From: DATDXV01 sp035289205
Lineage (GTDB): Archaea; Aenigmatarchaeota; Aenigmatarchaeia; Aenigmatarchaeales; DATDXV01
Assembly: GCA_035289205.1 (NCBI GenBank)
Contig: DATDXV010000039.1
Coordinates: 1 to 9,789, forward strand
DNA length: 9,789 nt
Direction: 5' to 3'
Below, piece by piece: positions 5,540 through 9,789 of this stretch. The notes below the pieces were generated by a model. The model worked only from the letters and a program-made list of their open reading frames with translations, was not told where the DNA came from and did no database searches. How positions within the stretch are numbered: the stretch's first letter is position 1; every line of letters begins with the position of its first letter. A program made the translations under genes and the position numbers.

Positions 5540-5559
5540 AAACAATATTGCAAGCCAAA

Positions 5560-5570
5560 GGATATAAAAC
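5560..5570 (-). promoter_or_regulatory. TATA box of the toxin-like gene / oligo-T end of tRNA-Ile
   Basis: GTTTTATATCC on the - strand lies 26 nt before ATG 5539 and 4 nt after the tRNA-Ile CCA. Its TTTT (5569-5566) can serve as the terminator of the tRNA transcript while the same bases form the next promoter. Confidence 0.5.
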
Positions 5571-5573
5571 GAT

Positions 5574-5712
5574 TGGTGGGCCGGGAGAGATTTGAACTCT
5601 CGGCGTCCAGTTTACCTAGATTTTTCCAACCTGTGTCATATAAGACTTACGCGCCTAACTTCTACCTGCATAGAAGAGGTGTGGCGCTCTAACCAGGCTG
5701 AGCCACCGGCCC
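5574..5712 (-). tRNA. tRNA-Ile(TAT) with two introns (29/30 and 37/38); CCA encoded
   Basis: The body is 5712-5577 with CCA at 5576-5574. Acceptor GGGCCGG/CCGGCCC, D arm GCTC/GAGC and T arm GAGAG-TTCAAAT-CTCTC are perfect; the middle is 61 nt too long. Removing 35 nt after CCA (5681-5647) and 26 nt after CTTATA (5638-5613) gives CCAGT-CTTATAA-ACTGG, a perfect stem with anticodon UAU. The BHB pairs are complete: GCGC (24-27) with GCGT for intron 1, and CTTA (32-35) with TAGG for intron 2, the same helix as in tRNA-Val. Intron 1 also holds a hairpin, CTTCTA/TAGAAG. The mature body is 75 nt. Its first 24 nt are also the end of the eL13 reading frame. Confidence 0.9.
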
Positions 5713-5937
5713 CTTGTTCTTCTTAGTCTTGCTCTTCTTAAATGTCTTTCCTTCGGATTCCTTCTGGAGAAATCTCAAAAGTTCCACATTCTTCTCATGC
5801 TTCGTCTTCCTTCTCCTGTCTATTGCCAGCTTAAGACCCTTTGACGCAGGACCAATCCCGGCGGCTTTGAGCTCCTCAAGGCCGAAACCTTTGCCTCTCC
5901 TCAGGCCTTCGGTTCCGAATGCATTGGCTCGCAACAT
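5689..5937 (-). CDS. rpl13e: Large ribosomal subunit protein eL13 (L13e)
   Basis: This basic 82-residue protein has the compact archaeal eL13 pattern: RRGKGFGLEELKAAGI, then GLKLAIDRRRKTKHEKNVELLRFL, with the conserved RGFxxEEL and DxRRK-HEENVE-like elements. It binds rRNA on the large subunit and is found in many archaea and all eukaryotes. After a Lys-rich tail the frame runs into the tRNA-Ile gene: the last residues GPVAQPG and the TAG stop are made by the tRNA acceptor and D arm (5712-5689). The natural product may therefore end differently if RNase P cuts first. ATG at 5937 is about 26 nt from TTTAAATT on the - strand, so the mRNA is probably leaderless. Confidence 0.88.
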   Translation of the reverse strand: MLRANAFGTEGLRRGKGFGLEELKAAGIGPASKGLKLAIDRRRKTKHEKNVELLRFLQKESEGKTFKKSKTKKNKGPVAQPG

Positions 5938-5971
5938 AGCACTTAATAAAGGTCAGGGCTAATTTAAGTTT
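5938..5971. promoter_or_regulatory. Overlapping divergent promoters, eL13 / HTH regulator
   Basis: Only 34 bp lie between two divergent ATGs. On the + strand CTTAATAAAGG (5942-5951) is 26 nt before ATG 5972; on the - strand CTTAAATTAG (5969-5960) is about 27 nt before ATG 5937. Each TATA box lies next to the other gene's start codon, so both mRNAs should be leaderless and the two initiation complexes would compete. Confidence 0.55.
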
Positions 5972-6871
5972 ATGTTCAGGCATCAGCTTGTCGAGGAAGC
6001 TGTAAGCATTCTGGAAGAGAACAATTATGCCACTCAGATGTATAGCGGATCGTTTGACATAGCCGCAAAGGAGAAAAACATTCTAATACTAAAGGTCCTT
6101 CTGAACGTCGATTCATTCTTGGAGAACCATGCAAAGGACCTGAAGATCATTTCACATGGCCTTGGGGCAAATACGGTTGTCATAGGCAAGCAGACAAGAT
6201 TTGAGAGGCTAAAGGAGGGGGTTGTTTACGAAAGGTTTGACATACCCACGCTATCTGTAGAGACCTTCAGGAGCATTATTGAAAACAAGATCTACCCGGA
6301 AGTCTTCAGGGACAGGGGCGGATCCTATGTGAGGATTGATTCCGAGGCGATGAGGGCTGCAAGAAAGAAGAAAGGCCTAAGCCAGAGGGAGCTGGGAGAG
6401 ATGCTTTCTGTGAACAAGAAAACCGTCTATGAGCATGAGAGGGAGGAGTTGAGGATGTTTCTTGAAACCGCAAGAAACCTTGAGAGGGTTCTTGAAGCCA
6501 GGCTGATCAGGAACGACAGCCTTTCCAGAAGCTATGCGGAGCATGGAAATCCCAAGGACAGATTAGAGAGCTCTGTTGGAAAAGCACTGCAGAGGATAGG
6601 ATTCCAGGCGGATTATGCAGGCTCAAGCCCATTCGATATCCTTGCAATATCCGATGATATCGTGCTTTCAACTGTAATCAGGGAGGAGAGGATATTCATA
6701 AGGAAAGCGGAGCAGCTGAACAGCTTCTCTGAACTGATAAGGAGGCCTAGGATTGCTATTGCAGAGAATTCAAGGGAGAGGGATATCTTAGGCGTTCCCG
6801 TGATAGACAGGAAGGATTTGACAGGCCTCAATAAAAGAGATTTCCTGAAGATCGCGAAAGAGTCGAATTAA
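5972..6871 (+). CDS. Archaeal HTH-type (XRE/Cro) transcriptional regulator, COG1395-like
   Basis: The 299 residues have a Cro/CI-type helix-turn-helix in the centre (about 122-160: SEAMRAARKKKGLSQRELGEMLSVNKKTVYEHE, in part), where LSQRELGEML and VNKKTVYEHE are the two DNA-binding helices. It is flanked by an N-terminal alpha/beta domain (about 1-100) and a C-terminal one (about 195-290) that resemble each other: both start with a helix (AVSILEENNY / ALQRIGFQAD), continue with SxxFDI-A and hydrophobic strands, and end in a short basic-hydrophobic motif before a PTL/PVI turn. This order matches the archaeal COG1395 family. Target genes are unknown; it is divergent from eL13 across 34 bp. ATG 5972 is placed by the TATA spacing. 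Confidence 0.85.
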   Translation: MFRHQLVEEAVSILEENNYATQMYSGSFDIAAKEKNILILKVLLNVDSFLENHAKDLKIISHGLGANTVVIGKQTRFERLKEGVVYERFDIPTLSVETFRSIIENKIYPEVFRDRGGSYVRIDSEAMRAARKKKGLSQRELGEMLSVNKKTVYEHEREELRMFLETARNLERVLEARLIRNDSLSRSYAEHGNPKDRLESSVGKALQRIGFQADYAGSSPFDILAISDDIVLSTVIREERIFIRKAEQLNSFSELIRRPRIAIAENSRERDILGVPVIDRKDLTGLNKRDFLKIAKESN

Positions 6872-6902
6872 GCTTTTATACTTTCGGAACATACTATATT
6901 CC
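6872..6902 (+). promoter_or_regulatory. Promoter of the ACT-YHS operon
   Basis: AGCTTTTATACTTTC (about 6870-6884) is a TATA box centred some 25 nt before ATG 6903, implying a leaderless first gene. It overlaps the end of the HTH gene by a few bases. Confidence 0.5.
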
Positions 6903-7274
6903 ATGAAACACTTCGTTATTTCTCTAAACGGCGGACCTCACAGCCTGGCAACAGTCTGTGATGATTTGGCAAAAAATGCAATCAACATCGCTGCAGTCAC
7001 GACAGATGGAAGGAACATCAAGATAGTCACGGCAGACGACAGGAGCACCAGGGAAATTCTTAACAGGGCAAAGCTTGCCTTCTCAGAGGAGGAGATAGCT
7101 TCTGTGAAGCTTCCTGACAGGCCCGGAGAGCTTGCAAAGTTCTTGAAGATCCTTTCAAAGAACAAGGTCGATGTGGGGGCTCTCTATGTACTCGAAAGGG
7201 ACACGCACAGGGGAGAGACAGTCCTTGCCATGAAAGTCAACGACCTGGAAAAGCTGAAGCAGATAGTCAAGTGA
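6903..7274 (+). CDS. Tandem ACT-domain protein, copy 1
   Basis: The 123 residues form two ACT domains, small beta-alpha-beta-beta-alpha-beta modules that bind amino acids or other small ligands and often control metabolic enzymes. ACT-1 spans about 1-60 (HFVISLNGGPHSLATVCDDL, then NINIAAVTTD-like strand). ACT-2 spans about 66-123 and carries the classic LPDRPGELAKFLKILSKNKVDV motif with the ligand-site glycine. There is no catalytic or DNA-binding domain, so it is probably a stand-alone sensor (COG4747-like). It is the first gene of a four-gene unit, and its TGA overlaps the GTG start of the paralogue. ATG 6903 follows a TATA box at leaderless spacing. Confidence 0.88.
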   Translation: MKHFVISLNGGPHSLATVCDDLAKNAINIAAVTTDGRNIKIVTADDRSTREILNRAKLAFSEEEIASVKLPDRPGELAKFLKILSKNKVDVGALYVLERDTHRGETVLAMKVNDLEKLKQIVK

Positions 7275-7657
7275 TTTTTGTGAGGCAGTTCGAGATAGAC
7301 ATAAAAAATCGAACACATGCCCTCGCAGAGGTATGCGACATTCTGGCTAGATTGAACATCAACATCAAAGGCGTTGCCACAGAAGCAACCAAAGGCGGGG
7401 TAAGGGTCAAGCTTGTTACAGACGATGAGAACAACACAAGGGAAGCCTTGAAGGGAAGGAACATTGAATTCAGAGAATTCGAGATTATTTCTGCTAGATT
7501 GCCTGACAGACCCGGGGAACTTGCCAGATTGTCGAAGGCGATGGCAAACCTGAACATCGGAGTTGAATCGATATTCCTTATGCACAAGGAGAACGGCTTT
7601 GCTGAATTAGCGATGAAGGTTGACAATTTGAACGAGGCAAGGAAATTATTGGAGTGA
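7271..7657 (+). CDS. Tandem ACT-domain protein, copy 2
   Basis: This 128-residue paralogue of the preceding gene has the same two-ACT layout: ACT-1 about 5-60 (THALAEVCDILARLNINIKGV) and ACT-2 about 74-128 (LPDRPGELARLSKAMANLNIGV). The start is GTG 7271, overlapping the upstream TGA as GTGA, which implies coupled translation; a second in-frame GTG at 7280 is an alternative. The pair probably arose by tandem duplication and may form a heterodimer or heterotetramer. Differences lie mainly in the ACT-1 ligand loop (GGPHS versus KNRTH), which suggests the two copies bind different ligands. The effector is unknown. Confidence 0.87.
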   Translation: MIFVRQFEIDIKNRTHALAEVCDILARLNINIKGVATEATKGGVRVKLVTDDENNTREALKGRNIEFREFEIISARLPDRPGELARLSKAMANLNIGVESIFLMHKENGFAELAMKVDNLNEARKLLE

Positions 7658-7661
7658 TTAG

Positions 7662-8102
7662 ATGAAAGCGTCAAGAGAGAAAGTAGATGCATTTCTGAGT
7701 ACCATAAAGGATATCCCTATCGAACTTATCGAAGACGCGGCACGCCTATATGCAACATCCACGAAGCGTACAGGCGAATATGATTCATTTGAAGCTTTTT
7801 TCAGAGGAGCAAATCCGGATCCCCTCTTCGCAGCTGAGGTTGTAGCAGGAACTAGAGACTACAGCCAGGCGGAACTGCTCTATATTTTCGGTGCAGTTCA
7901 CGGGACTGCCTTTAGAACTTGGTTCGATGGATCAAAGGAAATGAAGAGAGATTTAGCTCCATCGTTCAGGCAAAACAAGTATGTGCTTGCAAGCGAAAAA
8001 CGCATGCCAACCAAAGTCAATACAATAGCATTTGGTGCAATAGAAGACATGAGACCGCTAGATGGAGCATGGCTCAACAGAGGAGATAAGAAACGCAGAT
8101 GA
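7662..8102 (+). CDS. Hypothetical soluble helical protein in ACT operon
   Basis: I do not recognise this 146-residue family. No signal or membrane segment is visible. It reads as mostly helical up to about residue 100, with a central stretch rich in aromatics (YSQAELLYIFGAVHGTAFRTWF, in part), and ends in a basic tail (GDKKRR). ATG 7662 follows GGAGTGATT (7651-7659), a strong archaeal Shine-Dalgarno that overlaps the stop of the upstream ACT gene, so the start is well supported. It lies 4 nt after the ACT gene and 4 nt before the YHS gene, so a role linked to those is likely but unproven. Confidence 0.78.
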   Translation: MKASREKVDAFLSTIKDIPIELIEDAARLYATSTKRTGEYDSFEAFFRGANPDPLFAAEVVAGTRDYSQAELLYIFGAVHGTAFRTWFDGSKEMKRDLAPSFRQNKYVLASEKRMPTKVNTIAFGAIEDMRPLDGAWLNRGDKKRR

Positions 8103-8106
8103 CAAT

Positions 8107-8244
8107 ATGAAAGATCCTGTCTGCGGAATGGATGTTGACCCGAAACATGCAACAGACACCTCTAAATTCAAGGGGAAGACCTACTATTTCTGCAGCTCAA
8201 ACTGCAGGCAGGAATTCGAGAACGATCCGAAGAAATTCGCTTGA
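8107..8244 (+). CDS. YHS-domain metal-binding mini-protein
   Basis: This 45-residue protein is a single YHS domain. DPVCGMDVDP at the start and YYFCSSNCRQEFENDPKKF at the end give Cys residues that bind a metal ion. Such domains occur alone or attached to copper/heavy-metal P-type ATPases and sensors; a stand-alone copy may be a metallochaperone or metal-sensing cofactor carrier. I choose ATG 8107, directly before KDPVCGM, rather than the upstream in-frame ATG at 8062, which lies inside the preceding gene. It is the last gene of the ACT operon. Confidence 0.85.
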   Translation: MKDPVCGMDVDPKHATDTSKFKGKTYYFCSSNCRQEFENDPKKFA

Positions 8245-8298
8245 TTTAAATCCTTTTGTTCCAAATTAAAATAAGAAAGGTGGACGGCGAGTGGCTGA

Positions 8299-8320
8299 TT
8301 GCTCTGGGTTTGCAGAGCAA
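8299..8320. repeat. 8-bp inverted repeat / hairpin
   Basis: TTGCTCTG (8299-8306) and CAGAGCAA (8313-8320) pair perfectly around the loop GGTTTG. The hairpin is 55 nt past the YHS stop on the + strand and 21 nt past the stop of the remnant on the - strand. It could stabilise or end either transcript; there is no T run, so it is not a typical bacterial terminator. Confidence 0.55.
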
Positions 8321-8340
8321 AATTTGTTGAGCAAGATAAA

Positions 8341-8517
8341 CTACAATGCCTTCCTTACTGCCTTCTCAACAAATCTGGAGATGTTTTTCTGCTTATCCAG
8401 CTTTTTCTTCAGCCTAAGCGGAATGGTAATCCTTATTTGAACGAATCTGCCTATGACATAGAGCGCTGTCCTCTTGTTTCCATCTGTGAATGCCCAATAC
8501 TTATTTGTTTCGTTAGC
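8341..8517 (-). pseudogene. Fic/Doc fragment joined in frame to a ribbon-helix-helix segment
   Basis: The - strand is open for 58 codons but has no ATG, GTG or TTG in frame. The first third reads NKYWAFTDGNKRTALYVIGRF, close to the Doc/Fic signature H-x-F-x-D-G-N-K-R but with Trp where the catalytic His should be. It runs straight into VQIRITIPLRLKKKLDKQ and then NISRFVEKAVRKAL, which has the strand-helix-helix pattern of an RHH DNA-binding antitoxin. A TAA closes the frame upstream. I read this as the decayed remains of a toxin-antitoxin locus, fused by deletion. The RHH part could still be expressed from a rare start (ATA/ATT), which I consider less likely. Confidence 0.6.
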
Positions 8518-8573
8518 TTAAATGCCATTTTGCGGTGGAAGAGTCAATTTTTCCCGGATTTCCTGTGGAGAGG

Positions 8574-8590
8574 GAAAGGTTTAAAAAGGT
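8574..8590 (+). promoter_or_regulatory. Thermosome promoter (purine-rich BRE plus TATA)
   Basis: GGAAAGGTTTAAAAAGG is a strong A/T box with a purine-rich upstream flank, about 30 nt before ATG 8614 and 39 nt before ATG 8623. It would give a leaderless mRNA from 8614, or one with a leader of about 10 nt for 8623. Confidence 0.6.
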
Positions 8591-8613
8591 TGTATACCCA
8601 CATAAACATAGTC

Positions 8614-9789
8614 ATGATTTTTATGAACGGACAAAACACTCAGCCTATATTTGTCTTGCCTGAGGGGATGCTAAGAATCTCTGGCAAGGGCGCGCAGCAT
8701 GCAAACATTGCAGCAGCAAAGTCTGTGGCAGACGCTGTCAGGTCAACTCTTGGGCCGAAGGGCATGGACAAGATGCTTGTTGATTCTTTGGGGGACATTG
8801 TAATAACAAACGACGGCGTGACAATTCTAGAGGAGATGCAGATCGAGCATCCTGCCGCCAAAATGTTGGTGGAGGTTGCAAAGACGCAGGATGAGGAGGT
8901 TGGAGACGGGACAACCACAGCAGCGATAATTGCCGGTGAATTATTGAAGAAGGCTGAGAACCTTCTTGACCAGGAGATCCATCCAACTGTCATAACAAGA
9001 GGATACAGATTGGCAAAGGAGAGAAGCCTTGAGATCCTTGAGAGCATTGCAGAGAGGATCACGCCAGAGGACAGGGACAAGCTGATGAAGATCGCAATAA
9101 CAGCGATGACGGGCAAAGCTGCGGAAAAGGCGAGCGACCATCTTGCCGCAATATCTGTGGAGGCTGTAAGGAGCGTTGTTGACAAGAGCGACGGAAAAAT
9201 ATCTGTTGACACTGACAACATAAAGATTGAGAAGAAGAGCGGCGGATCTATAGAAGACACGGAACTCATCAAGGGAATCATAATCGACAAGGATGTTGTT
9301 CATCCTGGAATGCCCAAGAGCGTAAGAAACGCGAAGATCATTTTGCTTGACTCCTCTTTGGAGATCGAGAAGACCGAGACAGACGCCCAGATCCAGATCA
9401 GTTCTCCAGACCAGCTGCAGAACTTCCTTGAGCAGGAGGACAAGATCCTGAAGAGCATGGTTGACAAGGTTGTTGCTTCTGGCTGCAATGTTCTTTTATG
9501 CCAGAAAGGCATTGATGATGTTGCCCAACATTACCTGGCAAAGAACAAGATACTTGCTACAAGGAGAGTTAAGAAATCTGACATGGAGAAGCTTGCAAAG
9601 GCAACAGGCGCAAAGGTCGTGACAAATCTGAATGACATGAGCAAGGAGGACCTTGGAGCTTGCGGCATTGTAGAGGAGAAGAAAATCTCCGGAGAGCAGA
9701 TGATATTCATAAGGGAGTGCAAGGATCCAAAGGCTGTTTCCATCCTGATAAGGGGCGGGACAGAGCATGTCATACAGGAAGTTGAGCGC
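8614..9789 (+). CDS. thsA: Thermosome (group II chaperonin) subunit, 3' end beyond window
   Basis: The first 392 codons of an archaeal group II chaperonin are present; the usual length is about 540, so the C-terminal equatorial domain is missing only because the window ends. The complex is a double ring of eight or nine subunits per ring that refolds proteins with ATP and a built-in lid. Diagnostic elements from the 8614 start: LPEG (15-18), TLGPKGMDK (45-53), NDGVTIL (66-72), ATP-site GDGTTT (97-102), the intermediate-domain TAMTGK, the apical domain with IIDKDVVHPGMPK, and later CGIVEEKKI and SILIRGGTEHVIQEVER. The frame is intact. ATG 8614 fits the TATA spacing; ATG 8623 (MNGQ...) is a possible alternative. 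The paralogue class (alpha or beta) cannot be decided here. Confidence 0.95.
   Translation, partial: MIFMNGQNTQPIFVLPEGMLRISGKGAQHANIAAAKSVADAVRSTLGPKGMDKMLVDSLGDIVITNDGVTILEEMQIEHPAAKMLVEVAKTQDEEVGDGTTTAAIIAGELLKKAENLLDQEIHPTVITRGYRLAKERSLEILESIAERITPEDRDKLMKIAITAMTGKAAEKASDHLAAISVEAVRSVVDKSDGKISVDTDNIKIEKKSGGSIEDTELIKGIIIDKDVVHPGMPKSVRNAKIILLDSSLEIEKTETDAQIQISSPDQLQNFLEQEDKILKSMVDKVVASGCNVLLCQKGIDDVAQHYLAKNKILATRRVKKSDMEKLAKATGAKVVTNLNDMSKEDLGACGIVEEKKISGEQMIFIRECKDPKAVSILIRGGTEHVIQEVER

Larger units (their letters stand above)
8245..8613. other. Gene-poor spacer of 369 bp
   Basis: This stretch holds no intact gene. From left to right it has an A/T-rich run after the YHS stop, a hairpin (8299-8320), a degraded Fic/Doc-RHH remnant on the - strand (8341-8517) and the thermosome promoter (about 8576-8590). 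I see no tRNA, CRISPR or clear small-RNA signature. Confidence 0.7.

Noticed and set aside
5540..5545. TTG 5545 as the start of the toxin-like gene
   Set aside because: ATG 5539 is in frame, two codons downstream, and 26 nt from the TATA box.
8245..8340. Box C/D guide RNA between the YHS gene and the remnant
   Set aside because: CTGA occurs, but no C box (RTGATGA) lies at proper spacing.
8640..9290. 216-aa open frame on the - strand
   Set aside because: It is antisense to the unmistakable thermosome coding sequence; the Ser/Leu-rich content is typical of a reverse-strand shadow.
1..9789. CRISPR array, insertion sequence or replication origin
   Set aside because: No repeated spacer-like units, transposase frame or origin-type repeat cluster was seen; the only repeats are the hicAB elements and local hairpins.

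Overview
The window is archaeal. It carries pelota (aPelota), ribosomal protein eL13, a thermosome subunit, an archaeal HTH regulator of the COG1395 type, BHB-type tRNA introns, and TATA boxes 25-30 nt upstream of start codons, many of them implying leaderless mRNAs. The small compact genes, overlaps, secreted single-pass surface proteins and a tRNA-Ile with anticodon UAU suggest a DPANN-type lineage, but no marker here fixes the phylum.

Layout. 1-636 (-): N-terminal part of a membrane-anchored surface protein, divergent from pelota (692-1681, +). 1773-2229: a tail-to-tail hicA (+) / hicB (-) toxin-antitoxin pair; each gene is preceded by its own copy of the same palindrome plus TATA box. 2280-3026 (-): membrane-anchored parallel beta-helix protein. 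3047-3484 (-): SpeD-family pyruvoyl decarboxylase with a changed active-site neighbourhood. 3644-3859 (-): tandem tRNA-Val(UAC) and tRNA-Ala(GGC). 3897-4361 (+): unknown helical protein. 4380-5539 (-): a two-gene unit that looks like a polymorphic toxin with a BECR-like C-terminal tip followed by a candidate immunity gene. 5574-5712 (-): tRNA-Ile(UAU). 5689-5937 (-): eL13, whose last codons are the 5' end of that tRNA. 5972-6871 (+): HTH regulator with a duplicated flanking domain. 6903-8244 (+): tight operon of two tandem-ACT proteins, an unknown protein and a YHS metal-binding mini-protein. 8245-8613: gene-poor stretch with a hairpin and a degraded Fic/Doc-RHH remnant. 8614-9789 (+): thermosome subunit, cut by the window end.

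Most notable results. (1) All three tRNAs are interrupted, by six introns in total. I could place every intron so that each tRNA folds to a full cloverleaf: Val at 29/30, 37/38 and 45/46; Ile at 29/30 and 37/38; Ala at 33/34. Five of the six have a complete bulge-helix-bulge; Val intron 1 has three of the four central pairs. (2) The toxin-like gene changes base composition sharply, from about 58% to about 35% GC, where its C-terminal domain begins, and its ATGA-coupled partner shares the low GC. This is the pattern expected of an exchangeable toxin tip/immunity cassette. (3) hicA and hicB are convergent with mirrored control elements. (4) A Doc-like motif lacking the catalytic His lies in frame with an RHH domain and has no start codon. 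All functional assignments come from reading the sequence; no database search was run.
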